A stretch of DNA of 64,000 nucleotides from Sphingosinicella sp. BN140058 (GTDB lineage: Bacteria > Pseudomonadota > Alphaproteobacteria > Sphingomonadales > Sphingomonadaceae), in the NCBI RefSeq assembly GCF_004135585.1, contig NZ_CP035501.1, positions 793,001 through 857,000 on the forward strand. The letters are read 5' to 3'. Position 1 is the stretch's first letter. Every line of letters starts with the position of its first letter. A model generated the notes under the pieces. That model worked only from the letters and a program-made list of their open reading frames with translations, searched no databases and had not been told where the DNA came from. Below, in pieces: positions 42,256 to 50,992 of the stretch. The position numbers and the translations under genes were made by a program.

Positions 42256-43233
42256 GTGGTCGCACGCTCCGTCGCCGAAGCCTCCTCTTCATCAAACGTC
42301 CTGCCCTGGTTCGATCATGCCGAGGCCGCCCTGACCGAGTTGCGGAGACTCCGTCTGGCCGCCCGGGGCCATCGTGCAGAGGAGCCGGCGGCCCTGTTCC
42401 CATCGCGGATCGCACTCGCGACGGCGGTGGAGCATTTCTCGGCCGCGCTCTTCCCGCGCCGGCTCGGGCGTTTCCGCGGGGATGCCGAGGCAGAGGATCG
42501 CTTCGCCGGCGAGCAGATGTTCGAAGGCCTTCGCCTGCTCCACGACGAAATCGGCGCCGAACTCGCTTATTGGCAACCCGAAGCCCGGGTGCCGTTCGAT
42601 CCGGATCAGGCTGCGACGATCGTCACGCACTTTGCCGCAACGGTGCCGAAGATCCGGGCGCTGATCGATAGCGACGTAGAGGCGGCCTTCCTCGGCGATC
42701 CGGCCGCGCGCTGCGCCGACGAGATCCTCATTTGCTATCCCGGAGCGCTGGCCTCGCTGCACCACCGCATCGCCCACGAGCTTCACGCTTTGGGTGCGCC
42801 GATCTCCGCGCGGATCATCTCGGAGCTCGCAAACGAGCGTTCCGGCATCGACATCCATCCCGGTGCGACGATCGGCCCATCCTTCTTCATCGACCACGGC
42901 ACCGGAGTGGTGATCGGCGAGACCGCGATCATCGGCGCCCGCGTCCGGCTCTACCAGCACGTCACGCTCGGCGCCCGAACGCCGCTCGGCACCGCCCGCC
43001 CCTCGGTGCGCGACCGCTATGCCCGGCACCCGATCGTGGAAGACGACGTCGTCATCTATGCGGGTGCGACCATCCTCGGACGGGTGACCATCGGGCGCGG
43101 CGCCACCATCGGCGGCAATGTCTGGCTGCTGACCGACGTCCCGCCAGGGAGCGTCGTTCTCCAACCGGCCGCGGGCACCGTCACCCGCGACTCGGCGGAC
43201 GCGGTTCGGGACATCCTGACGGGCGCGGCGTGA
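42256..43233 (+). CDS. cysE: Serine O-acetyltransferase (EpsC/CysE type)
   Basis: 325 residues. It acetylates serine to O-acetylserine, the acceptor for sulfide in cysteine synthesis. A helical N-terminal half leads into hexapeptide left-handed beta-helix: GIDIHPGATIGPSFFIDHGTGVVIGETAIIGARVRLYQHVTLG, with the catalytic His residues of IDIHPGA and DHGTG, closing with VPPGSVVLQPAAG. GTG 42256 has GAGGAAC at good distance; the upstream ATG 42178 would lie 5 bases from the predicted transcript start and lacks a ribosome site. The stop overlaps the next gene's ATG (TGATG). Confidence 0.85.
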   Translation: MVARSVAEASSSSNVLPWFDHAEAALTELRRLRLAARGHRAEEPAALFPSRIALATAVEHFSAALFPRRLGRFRGDAEAEDRFAGEQMFEGLRLLHDEIGAELAYWQPEARVPFDPDQAATIVTHFAATVPKIRALIDSDVEAAFLGDPAARCADEILICYPGALASLHHRIAHELHALGAPISARIISELANERSGIDIHPGATIGPSFFIDHGTGVVIGETAIIGARVRLYQHVTLGARTPLGTARPSVRDRYARHPIVEDDVVIYAGATILGRVTIGRGATIGGNVWLLTDVPPGSVVLQPAAGTVTRDSADAVRDILTGAA

Positions 43234-44033
43234 TGATCCACCTCAGCCTGCCGGAGCGCGCGAGGCCGGTCATCGGCGTCCTTTGCTGCAACGAGCAGGC
43301 AGGACGGCCGATCCAGGCGGTGGCGAGCCGCTTCATCGAACCACTCGCCCGTCTCGCCGGGGCCGCGGTGCTGCTCGTTCCGGCACTCTCCGATCCGTTC
43401 GACGCGCGTGCGGTTGCGCGGCGGCTGGACGGCTTGCTGCTCACCGGATCGCGTTCGAACGTGGCCGCGCATCGTTATGGCGGGCGCCGCGACGATTTCC
43501 CGGTAGACGAGCAGCGCGACGACGTCGCTATGGCTCTGGCTGCGCACATGATCGAAGAAGGACGCCCGGTCTTCGGCATCTGCCGCGGCCTGCAGGAACT
43601 GAACGTCCTGTTCGGCGGCAGCCTGGAACAGCTGTCCGGACACCATCGTGACGAAGCCGGGGATATCCCATTCGAAGACTTGTTCGCCCACCGCCACGAT
43701 GTCGATCTCACCGAAGGCGGCATCTTCGCAGCGGCGGCCGGAAACCGGCGGATCAGCGTCAACTCGGTGCACCATCAGGGCATCGGCCGGCTCGGCCAGG
43801 GGTTGCGGGTCGAGGCGATCGCGGCGGAAGACAATCTGGTTGAAGCTTTCTCCAGCCGTCCCTGCGGCGCCGATCTGCTCGCCGTGCAATGGCACCCGGA
43901 GTGGGAGACCGCGCGCTGCCCCGCGAGCGGCGCATTCTTCGCCCGCATCGGCGAGGCTTTGCGCGCCCGGGACGGTCCCTGGATCGATCCGGCGCCGAAC
44001 ACGATCACCATGATGCCAGGAGACATGCGATGA
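43233..44033 (+). CDS. Class I glutamine amidotransferase-like hydrolase (peptidase C26, PuuD-like)
   Basis: 266 residues. The catalytic triad is complete: C117 in [12 protein letters not shown]221 and E223 in VQWHPEW. The fold matches gamma-glutamyl-GABA hydrolase PuuD and gamma-glutamyl hydrolases, which cleave gamma-Glu peptide bonds; VNSVHHQGI near 175 is also family typical. It overlaps cysE by one base and cysK by four, so it belongs to the cysteine operon. A role in freeing cysteine or serine from gamma-glutamyl compounds (gamma-Glu-Cys or glutathione) is inferred from this setting; the substrate is not shown. Confidence 0.85.
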   Translation: MIHLSLPERARPVIGVLCCNEQAGRPIQAVASRFIEPLARLAGAAVLLVPALSDPFDARAVARRLDGLLLTGSRSNVAAHRYGGRRDDFPVDEQRDDVAMALAAHMIEEGRPVFGICRGLQELNVLFGGSLEQLSGHHRDEAGDIPFEDLFAHRHDVDLTEGGIFAAAAGNRRISVNSVHHQGIGRLGQGLRVEAIAAEDNLVEAFSSRPCGADLLAVQWHPEWETARCPASGAFFARIGEALRARDGPWIDPAPNTITMMPGDMR

Positions 44034-44950
44034 AGGCTTCGAACATTCTCGATACGATCGGCAACACTCCTCACATCCGGTTGAACCGGCTGTTCGGCAA
44101 TGCCGAAGTGTGGGTGAAGTCGGAACGGTCCAATCCGGGCGGATCGATCAAGGACCGGATCGCGCTGGCGATGGTGGAGGATGCCGAGCGCTCCGGCGCG
44201 CTCAAGGCCGGCGGCACGATCGTCGAGCCGACCTCGGGCAATACCGGCATCGGTCTGGCGATGGTTGCCGCGGTGAAGGGCTACAATCTCATTCTGGTGA
44301 TGCCGGAGAGCATGAGCATCGAGCGCCGCCGGCTGATGCTCGCCTACGGCGCCAAGTTCGATCTCACCCCGCGCGAGAAGGGCATGAAGGGCGCGATCGA
44401 GCGGGCCAAGGAACTGCTCGGCGAGATCGAGGGCAGCTGGATGCCGCAGCAGTTCGAGAATGCGGCCAATATCGAGGTTCACACCCGCACCACCGCGCAG
44501 GAGATCCTGAACGACTTCCGCGACTCGCCGATCGACGTGCTGATCACCGGCGTCGGCACCGGCGGCCACATCACCGCCTGCGCCGAAGTGCTCAAGAAGG
44601 AATGGCCGAACCTCAAGGTGTTCGCGGTCGAGCCCACCTTGTCGCCGGTCATCTCCGGCGGCCAGCCCGGCCCGCATCCGATCCAAGGTATCGGCGCCGG
44701 CTTCATCCCCGCCAATCTGCACACCGATGCGATTGACGGCGTGATCCAGGTCGATGCCAACGACGCCAAGGAAATGGCGCGCCGCGCCGCCCGCGAGGAA
44801 GGCACGCTCGTCGGCATCAGCTCGGGCGCAAGCCTTGCCGCCGTCGCCCAGAAGCTGAAGGAAGTGCCGGAAGGCACCCGCATCCTCGCCTTCAACTACG
44901 ACACCGGCGAGCGCTACCTCTCCGTGCCCGACTTCCTGCCGGAGCAATGA
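44030..44950 (+). CDS. cysK: O-acetylserine sulfhydrylase (cysteine synthase A)
   Basis: 306 residues. It joins sulfide and O-acetylserine to make cysteine with [20 protein letters not shown] holds the PLP lysine; [16 protein letters not shown] the substrate loop; [11 protein letters not shown] the PLP phosphate site; SSGASLAAV the Ser that binds the pyridine nitrogen. Starts by overlap (ATGA) with the amidotransferase-like gene. Third gene of the cysteine operon, in which the first gene provides its acetylserine substrate. Confidence 0.95.
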   Translation: MKASNILDTIGNTPHIRLNRLFGNAEVWVKSERSNPGGSIKDRIALAMVEDAERSGALKAGGTIVEPTSGNTGIGLAMVAAVKGYNLILVMPESMSIERRRLMLAYGAKFDLTPREKGMKGAIERAKELLGEIEGSWMPQQFENAANIEVHTRTTAQEILNDFRDSPIDVLITGVGTGGHITACAEVLKKEWPNLKVFAVEPTLSPVISGGQPGPHPIQGIGAGFIPANLHTDAIDGVIQVDANDAKEMARRAAREEGTLVGISSGASLAAVAQKLKEVPEGTRILAFNYDTGERYLSVPDFLPEQ

Positions 44951-44956
44951 ACGAAA

Positions 44957-44978
44957 CCTCTCCCCTTCAGGGGAGAGG
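44957..44978 (+). terminator. Hairpin after cysK, part of an intergenic repeat-like segment
   Basis: CCTCTCCCC and GGGGAGAGG form a perfect 9-bp stem with a TTCA loop, 6 bases after cysK. No T-run. The following bases, to about 45060, are purine-rich and then pyrimidine-rich (GGAGAGGGGG, CCTCCCCTCCCC), as in dispersed intergenic repeats of this group; no second copy was seen in this window. Confidence 0.45.
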
Positions 44979-45138
44979 AAGAGCCGCACAGCGGCGAAGG
45001 AGAGGGGGAAGTGGAGCGGGTCGATGTTCGCTCGCCTCCCCTCCCCGCCACATTGTCAGCTTGCCGCAAGCTGCGCCGTGTTACCAACATGGTTCCGGCA
45101 CAAACGCCCCGCCGGAAGGGGAGGCAATCGTAACGCCC

Positions 45139-46473
45139 GTGACACATCTCCGCCGCCTGATGGCAGCCTTCTGGCTGACGGTTGGGCTAAGCGCCGCCGG
45201 CGCGGCCCACGCGCAGTCGATCGGTGACGCGAGCGTCGCAGCGTCTCCCGTAGCGCCCTCCACCATCGTTCAACGTCCCGCCGAGGCACTGGCCCAGGAT
45301 GCCGCCGAATATGCGCGGCAGCACCAGGTTCCGCTCGACGTCGCCATTCGCCGCCTCCTGGCGCAGGAGGATAGCGTCGTCGTCACCGACGAGATCCGCT
45401 CGATTTATGCGGCTCGCCTGGCCGGCATCGCGATCGAACATGCGCCGATCTACCGCGTCGTCGTCCTGCTCACCGGCGCCGAACCGGTACCCAATCGGGT
45501 GATTCGCGCCGGCGGAATGGACGTTCCGATCGTCTTCCGCACCGGCGCCCCCGCAACCGGTGAGCAGATCGTCGAGGCGGTCCGGCTGCACGCCGCCGAG
45601 GTGCGCGCCCAATTGCCCAGCGCCGTCGGCATGGGCCTCGACCCGAGAACCGGGGAATTCGTGCTGATGGTGCGGCGCGCCGACGCCGACCGTTACGGGG
45701 TCGGCGAGATCGAGCGGCGCTTGAAGGAGGGACTTCGCCTGCCCGCCCGCGTCCGCGTTCTCGATGGGGCGGATCGGAACAGCTCCATCGAGGGCGGCGC
45801 CCGGCTCGAGGGTCTCGACGCGGTGACCGGCAACCGAGGTTATTGCACCACCGGATTCGTGGTCACCAACGGTACCGAAACCGGGATCGTCACCGCCGCG
45901 CACTGCCCCGATTCCGCCACCTATTTCGATCCGGCCGGCGGCAGGACCGAGCTCGCCTTCGGCGGTCAATGGGGTTGGAGCTTCCAGGACGTGCAGCTCC
46001 ATGTCAGCGCCCTCGCCCAGAAGCCGCTTTTCTATGCGGACACGAAGAAGAGCACCGCACGGCCTCTGGTTGCTTCGCGCAAGCGCTCGAGCACCCGCGC
46101 CGGCGATTTCGTCTGCCATCGCGGCGAGCGCAGCGGCTATAGCTGCGCGGAGGTCGAGCTCGTCGACTATGCGCCGCCGGGCGACCTATGCGGCGGCCCG
46201 TGCGCACCGGTGTGGGTGACGGTTTCCGGACCCTCCTGCGGCGGCGGCGACAGCGGCGGCCCGGTGTTCACCGGCGGCACCGCCTTCGGCATCGTCAAGG
46301 GTGCGAGCTACGATCGTCGCGGCCGCTGCAACTTCTATTACTACATGTCGACAGATTATCTTCCCGACGGCTGGTCTCTGCTTACGGAGCAGCCGCCGCA
46401 GTCACGCCCCGTCCACTCCCGCGCCTCCTCGGGCGGCACATCCCCCGGCAGCGCGATCACCGCGCGGCGCTGA
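45139..46473 (+). CDS. Secreted chymotrypsin-like (S1) protease with N-terminal propeptide
   Basis: 444 residues. Signal peptide (ends AAHAQS), a propeptide-like region of about 200 residues (helical, charged), then a trypsin-fold catalytic part: H255 in VTAAHCPDS, D284 in WSFQDVQLH, S372 in CGGGDSGGPVF, with cysteine pairs (GYCTT/AAHC, FVCH/YSCAEV, GGPC/SCGG). The arrangement is like streptogrisin or alpha-lytic-protease precursors. Start is GTG 45139 or ATG 45160; a ribosome-like GGGGAGG is too far upstream. The C-terminal 17 bases overlap the convergent gene. Confidence 0.8.
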   Translation: MTHLRRLMAAFWLTVGLSAAGAAHAQSIGDASVAASPVAPSTIVQRPAEALAQDAAEYARQHQVPLDVAIRRLLAQEDSVVVTDEIRSIYAARLAGIAIEHAPIYRVVVLLTGAEPVPNRVIRAGGMDVPIVFRTGAPATGEQIVEAVRLHAAEVRAQLPSAVGMGLDPRTGEFVLMVRRADADRYGVGEIERRLKEGLRLPARVRVLDGADRNSSIEGGARLEGLDAVTGNRGYCTTGFVVTNGTETGIVTAAHCPDSATYFDPAGGRTELAFGGQWGWSFQDVQLHVSALAQKPLFYADTKKSTARPLVASRKRSSTRAGDFVCHRGERSGYSCAEVELVDYAPPGDLCGGPCAPVWVTVSGPSCGGGDSGGPVFTGGTAFGIVKGASYDRRGRCNFYYYMSTDYLPDGWSLLTEQPPQSRPVHSRASSGGTSPGSAITARR

Positions 46474-46957
46474 ACCGGATAGGGCAGGCTCCGCCGGGGA
46501 GTTCCGGGGCGGCGCCGAGCCGCTCCGCGACGATGAGTAGACGCGCAACGTCTCCGGCGGCGTCGGCCGCTTCCAGAGCCGCATCGGCAGTCTCGGCGCA
46601 GATCTGGTCGGTGGTCGCATCGGCACCATAGGCATTGGCGAGCGAGGTCGCGAAGCGGTCATAGGCGCTCTCGCCCGCGCTGCCGAAACCGGCAGCGAAC
46701 TGGGCCTTGAGGACGCCGTTCGCGGCCTGCAGCGTGTCCCGGTTCACGTTCACGAAGCTGTTGTACGGCGCCAACACGTCGATCCCGAACGCCTTGCAGC
46801 GCAAGGTGGCGACCATCAGACGCGACTGGAGGTCCCGCACGCGCGCTGCCGCGGCCTGCTCGCTGTTCCAGCACCCCATGTCCGCCTTGGCGGGCTGTGC
46901 CATTGCAAGGCCGGCAAGCACCGTCGCCGCCGCCAACTTCATCCCCAACCCCGACAT
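46457..46957 (-). CDS. Hypothetical secreted protein (166 aa)
   Basis: Signal peptide MSGLGMKLAAATVLAGLAMAQ, then a mature helical domain with conserved-looking Cys pairs (MGCWNSEQAAAARVRDLQSRLMVATLRCKAF; DQICAETADAAL; GACPIRF). Repeated R/Q-L-Q patterns suggest a helical bundle with a disulfide. GGAG lies 8 bases above ATG 46957. No family recognised. The 3' end overlaps the protease gene by 17 bases. Confidence 0.65.
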   Translation of the reverse strand: MSGLGMKLAAATVLAGLAMAQPAKADMGCWNSEQAAAARVRDLQSRLMVATLRCKAFGIDVLAPYNSFVNVNRDTLQAANGVLKAQFAAGFGSAGESAYDRFATSLANAYGADATTDQICAETADAALEAADAAGDVARLLIVAERLGAAPELPGGACPIRFSAAR

Positions 46958-47167
46958 CCCGGTCACTCCGTCCTCCCACACGGATGCGCCACGGCATCCA
47001 GGAGCAAGACTGCCGTTATTGCGGTAACCAAGGACTGACCGAGAATGGTTAACCCGTTGAGACTAGTAGTTTTCCTTAGGCGGGTGAGGCTAAGGACGGA
47101 TACGCCACGCAGCAGCCGTTGAAACCACGGTGCGGTCGCTAGCGTCCTTCACAAAGTCTTCGCATAA

Positions 47168-47185
47168 GTGTCACGAAAGTGTAAT
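47168..47185 (+). promoter_or_regulatory. Pho-box-like direct repeat
   Basis: GTGTCAC-GAAA-GTGTAAT: two 7-base half-sites with 11-base spacing, as in PhoB boxes (CTGTCAT-N4-CTGTCAT). It lies 28 bases above the lipoprotein gene at 47214. A 7-bp dyad (TCCTTAG/CTAAGGA, 47073-47096) is nearby. Confidence 0.35.
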
Positions 47186-47213
47186 GTCGTGCTTTCGGAC
47201 GTGGAGATCGCCC

Positions 47214-47597
47214 ATGAAGATGCCCGTTCTCGCAGCCTTCTGCTGCGTTTCCCTCGCCGCGTGTGCGTCGAACTCGTCCGACATGGCTCGGATCGAGCAG
47301 GGTTACACGCCAGGCACCCTCGGCGTCGGCGCGATCGCGCGCTCGGATTGGGACAAGGCTGAAGCTCTGCTTACCGCCCGCAACGCCGCAGCAACTCGCG
47401 ACCCCGCCCGCCTGATCAACCTGGGCAAAGTCTATATGGAGACCGGGCGCGCCGATCTTGCCGTGGCGACATGGGAGCGGGCGCTCGCCTCCAGACACCA
47501 TCACGAAGTCGAGACCGCCGACGGCCGGTTCGTGTCGACCGAAGATCTCGCCCGTGAGGCGCTCGCCCGCTACAGCCCGGCAGTCGCCTCGCGCTGA
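47214..47597 (+). CDS. Small TPR-like lipoprotein
   Basis: 127 residues. Lipobox SLAAC (about residue 15) after MKMPVLAAFCCV. The mature part has a TPR-like pair of helices (DWDKAEALLTARNAAATRDPARLINLGKVYMETGRADLAVATWERALAS). GGAGAT lies above ATG 47214. It is preceded by a Pho-box-like sequence and overlaps the convergent subtilase gene by 28 bases. Exact function unknown; a periplasmic adaptor is possible. Confidence 0.7.
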   Translation: MKMPVLAAFCCVSLAACASNSSDMARIEQGYTPGTLGVGAIARSDWDKAEALLTARNAAATRDPARLINLGKVYMETGRADLAVATWERALASRHHHEVETADGRFVSTEDLAREALARYSPAVASR

Positions 47598-48667
47598 GGC
47601 AGGTCGGCCCGGGCCATCCGCTGGTCCGCCAGCCGCATCGCCCGGGCTACGTCCAGCATCCCTCTACCGGTGAGTGGATCGTCGCCGCGCGCGCCCATGT
47701 CGACCGCGCTGTCGAGCAGGATCGTCGCGATCTCCGCGCCACCCAGGCGCGGATAGAGCTCGCGCAGCAGAGCTGCGGCTCCCGCAACATACGAGACCGA
47801 GAAAGAGGTTCCCGAAACCCGGTTGCAGAACCGCCCGGCGCAATTCGTGATCAGACCGTCGCCGGGAGCTGCCAGGAACCGGCCTTCCGCACCCGCGGCC
47901 TTGCTCGACCATGTGGCAATCGCCCCCTTCGGCGTGGTTGCTCCGACGACGATGATCGCATTGCCGAAACGCGGATCGGCCGCATAACGTGCCGGCCAGG
48001 CCGGGCGCTCCGACCCGTCATTTCCCGCTGCGGCGATGATCAGGATGCCCGCCTTTGCCGCACGCTCGAGTGCCGGTTCGATCTCGGCGAGGCGGCGCTT
48101 GGCTGCGAGCGGGAGCGCGATGATGTCGGTGCCCTGAGCGACGGAATAGTCGATCCCGCGGGCGAGATCCCGCTCCAGAATACGGCATCGTGTCGCGCAG
48201 GAGCCGTCGGCATCGACCCGGATCGACAGGATCGTCGCGTCGTAGGCCACGCCCATGCCGCCGAGCCCGTCCAGACGGGCGCCGAGCAGGCTCGCCGTCT
48301 GCCTGCCATGAGCCCCGACCGACTCCGGCGCGCGCCGGTCCGCGACCATATCGACCGAGCGATCCGAAACGTTGGCGAGAAGATCGGCCGGGCCACCGCC
48401 CACTCCGGTGTCGAGCAGCGCGATGGTGACGCCCTTACCGGTCGCCCCGGCAAGATAGGCGCGATCGGCGCGAATGGCGCGGACTCCCCAGTTCATCCGA
48501 TATTCCAGGCTCCGGGATCGCAGTTGCGTGAAGGTCTTCGCGGACTCGCTCGCCGGACGGGTTCGGGCCTCAGCCGCGAGCGGCGTTAGCAAGGCCAGGG
48601 AGAGAAGAGTGGGGATGAGGAAACGATCACCGGCGACACGCGCCAGCGCCTGCATGGAAGCAATCAC
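47570..48667 (-). CDS. Secreted subtilisin-like (S8) serine protease
   Basis: About 365 residues. Signal peptide, then the peptidase S8 core with Asp in IALLDTGVGGG, His in GAHGRQTASLLGARL, and Ser in VSGTSFSVSYVAGAAALL, plus the oxyanion Asn in IIAAAGNDGSE. An activation propeptide may lie between residues 37 and 70. Starts uncertain: GTG 48667 has AGGA at the right distance; GTG 48673 and ATG 48655 are alternatives. Downstream of the core is a short tail only. Confidence 0.8.
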   Translation of the reverse strand: MIASMQALARVAGDRFLIPTLLSLALLTPLAAEARTRPASESAKTFTQLRSRSLEYRMNWGVRAIRADRAYLAGATGKGVTIALLDTGVGGGPADLLANVSDRSVDMVADRRAPESVGAHGRQTASLLGARLDGLGGMGVAYDATILSIRVDADGSCATRCRILERDLARGIDYSVAQGTDIIALPLAAKRRLAEIEPALERAAKAGILIIAAAGNDGSERPAWPARYAADPRFGNAIIVVGATTPKGAIATWSSKAAGAEGRFLAAPGDGLITNCAGRFCNRVSGTSFSVSYVAGAAALLRELYPRLGGAEIATILLDSAVDMGARGDDPLTGRGMLDVARAMRLADQRMARADLPQREATAGL

Positions 48668-48770
48668 GAACACTGTCCTGGAAGGGCTTCGACCGAAGCC
48701 GTCGTGGCCCTAATCTAGGATCGGCGACTAAATCGTTGAAGAGGACCCGGAATCCTACGGTATCTGGTGC

Positions 48771-50447
48771 TCAGGCACTGCGCGTGGGGTCGGTGAGCGG
48801 TTCGGCGATCTCGCGGGCACCAGGCGTGCGGCTGGCCGGCAGACGCGTCGGCTCGCGCTCGATCATCCGTCGCACCACCGGCGGTCCATCGCCGCAATGG
48901 AGCGCACGCAGGCTCTCCGGGATGCCGGCATCGTCCTTGGTCAACCGATTGTTGTGTCGAATGTAATCGAGCCAGGTCGGCGTATGGTAGCGTTCGATCC
49001 AGACGTTGCGGTCGGACAGATCGCGCAGCAGGGTCCAGTGCAACGCACCGTCGCGGCGGCGAACCCGCCGCCGCTCCGCCATTGCCGCCAGGAAGCGAGG
49101 CACGTCGCGCTGACGAATGCGGAACTCGATCGTGACCACGACCGGCCCGGTGCGCGGCTCGACCGGAACCGCCGTCTGGGGTGCAGTCCACTCGCGAAGC
49201 GGATCGAGATCGATGTCGGTCACTGGCGGCAGCGCCAGCTTTAACCCGACGAGCGCGCAGACCAGTTGGAGCGCCCCGGCGCCGAGCAGGGCCGCTTCGA
49301 TGCTGGTCGTCTCTGCGACCCGCCCCCATACCCAACTGCCGATCGCCATCCCCCCGAAAGCGCACATCTGGTAGATGGACAGGGATCGGGCGACGACCCA
49401 GCGCGGCGAGCGCAACTGGACAGTGACGTTGAAGGTCGACAACGCCATCACCCAGGCGCCGCCGGCCAGCACCAGCCCGATCATGCTGAGCAGCAGATTC
49501 TGGCTCAGCGCCGCGATCCCGGCGCCGGTCGCGAAGCCGGCACAGGCAATCCGGACCAGCCTCTCCGACGAGGTACGAGCCCGTAAGCGCGCACTGCCGA
49601 CCGCGCCGACCACTGCCCCCCCACCAAAGCTGCCGAGCAGCAAACCGTAGGTGAGCGGTCCCCCCGCGACGACATCGCGCGCGATCAGCGGCATCAGCGC
49701 GGGCACCGCACTGGCGGCGATGCCGAAGATCATGCTTCTCGCCAGCACGGTTTTGATCGGCGGGGACATGCTGACGTAGCGTATACCGGCGGCAACCGCT
49801 GAGCCGAGCGTCTCCCGCGGGAGCGTGCGCGGCGGCCGCTGGGGCTGCCAGCGAAACAATACCGTCAGCAGACCGATATAGCTCACCGCGTTGATCGCGA
49901 AGGCGGCCGCCGCGCCTGCGGCGGCGACGATGGCCCCGCCAAGCGCCGGGCCAAGGCTGCGCGCGATATTGAATCCCATGCTGTTCAGCGCGACGGCGCC
50001 GGGCAACTCCGAGCGCGGCATCATGTCGCCGACCGACGCCTGCCAGGCCGGGCTGTTGAGTGCGGTACCGCAGCCGATCAGGAAGGTGAACAGCAGCAGC
50101 AGCCAGGGCGTGATCAACCCGGTCCAGGCGCACAGGGCGAGCGCCGCGGAGACCAGCAGCATGAAGCCTTGCGCCGCGAGCATCATCCCGCGGCGATCGA
50201 ACGTGTCCGCCAGCGCGCCGGCGATCAGGGCCAGCAGCATGATCGGCAGGGTCACCGACGCCTGCACCAGCGCGACCATCTCCGCCGAATGGGAGATCGA
50301 CGTCATCATCCACGACGCGCCGACCGACTGGATCATGCCGCCGAAGTTCGATGCCATGCTGGCGAACCACACGGCGCGAAAGACCGGGTGTCGAAGCGGC
50401 GACAGCGAAGATGCGGCAGTCGGTGCCGGAGGGAGCGTGGCGGTCAT
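48771..50447 (-). CDS. MFS transporter with C-terminal soluble domain
   Basis: 558 residues. The first about 400 form 12 spans of the MFS_3 (EntS-like) group: FRAVWFASMASNFGGMIQSVGASWMMT, ALADTFDRRGMMLAAQ (A-like motif), LNSPAWQASVGDMMPRSELPGAVALN. The last 140 form a soluble domain with VVVTIEFRIRQRDVPRFLAAMAERRRVRRRDGALHWTLLRDLSDRNVWIERY, an antibiotic-biosynthesis-monooxygenase-like (ABM) fold attached in many proteobacterial MFS_3 proteins. It is probably an exporter of siderophore, drug or metabolite. No partner gene is beside it. Confidence 0.85.
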   Translation of the reverse strand: MTATLPPAPTAASSLSPLRHPVFRAVWFASMASNFGGMIQSVGASWMMTSISHSAEMVALVQASVTLPIMLLALIAGALADTFDRRGMMLAAQGFMLLVSAALALCAWTGLITPWLLLLFTFLIGCGTALNSPAWQASVGDMMPRSELPGAVALNSMGFNIARSLGPALGGAIVAAAGAAAAFAINAVSYIGLLTVLFRWQPQRPPRTLPRETLGSAVAAGIRYVSMSPPIKTVLARSMIFGIAASAVPALMPLIARDVVAGGPLTYGLLLGSFGGGAVVGAVGSARLRARTSSERLVRIACAGFATGAGIAALSQNLLLSMIGLVLAGGAWVMALSTFNVTVQLRSPRWVVARSLSIYQMCAFGGMAIGSWVWGRVAETTSIEAALLGAGALQLVCALVGLKLALPPVTDIDLDPLREWTAPQTAVPVEPRTGPVVVTIEFRIRQRDVPRFLAAMAERRRVRRRDGALHWTLLRDLSDRNVWIERYHTPTWLDYIRHNNRLTKDDAGIPESLRALHCGDGPPVVRRMIEREPTRLPASRTPGAREIAEPLTDPTRSA

Positions 50448-50495
50448 CGTCTCGGCAACGCCGTTCCATCAGGAAAGATCAACGGGATGGCGCCC

Positions 50496-50906
50496 TTACC
50501 CGACGATGAGTGCTTCCGAATTGATGTTGTAGCTGACCAGCTTGGTCGCGCCGCCATTGCTGGAGAACACGAAGGTCTCGGCCGCCTCTCCCCTGGCGAA
50601 ACGGGTCTTGTAGCTCAGCGCCACATGGCTGACGCCCGGAGTGAAGTTCACGTTGAAGCCCTGCTGGCTCGCCTCGCCAGCTGCACCAAGCTTGCGGTGC
50701 ACGGCGGTCAGGAAGGTGACGAATTTCTCCTTCGATCCGGCCGCCTTCAGCTCCGACGAGGATTGATCGTAGATTTCTCCATATCGCTCGGCGTTCAGCA
50801 GCGAATGGAAACGCGCAACCTGGCTCTGGGCGGCGGCGACCCTTTCACCGGTCGAGCAACCGGCGACAGCCACACTGGCGACCATGACCAGAAACGCACG
50901 AACCAT
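50496..50906 (-). CDS. DUF4019-type lipoprotein
   Basis: 136 residues. Lipobox VAVAGC, Cys20-region, then a single compact domain (VARFHSLLNAERYGEIYDQSSSELKAAGSKEKFVTFLTAVHRKLG ... GVSHVALSYKTRFARGEAAETFVFSSNGG) of the SnoaL/NTF2-like kind seen in DUF4019/DUF3887 proteins. GAGGGGGAAAGAC precedes the ATG. Role unknown; ligand or protein binding in the periplasm is likely. Confidence 0.75.
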   Translation of the reverse strand: MVRAFLVMVASVAVAGCSTGERVAAAQSQVARFHSLLNAERYGEIYDQSSSELKAAGSKEKFVTFLTAVHRKLGAAGEASQQGFNVNFTPGVSHVALSYKTRFARGEAAETFVFSSNGGATKLVSYNINSEALIVG

Positions 50907-50992
50907 GTCTTTCCCCCTCGGCGATGTTGACTGCACCGACCTCGTTACGGCCTCGGAACCGATGTCGCCAGCCCATGCAAGCTGTCGCCACG

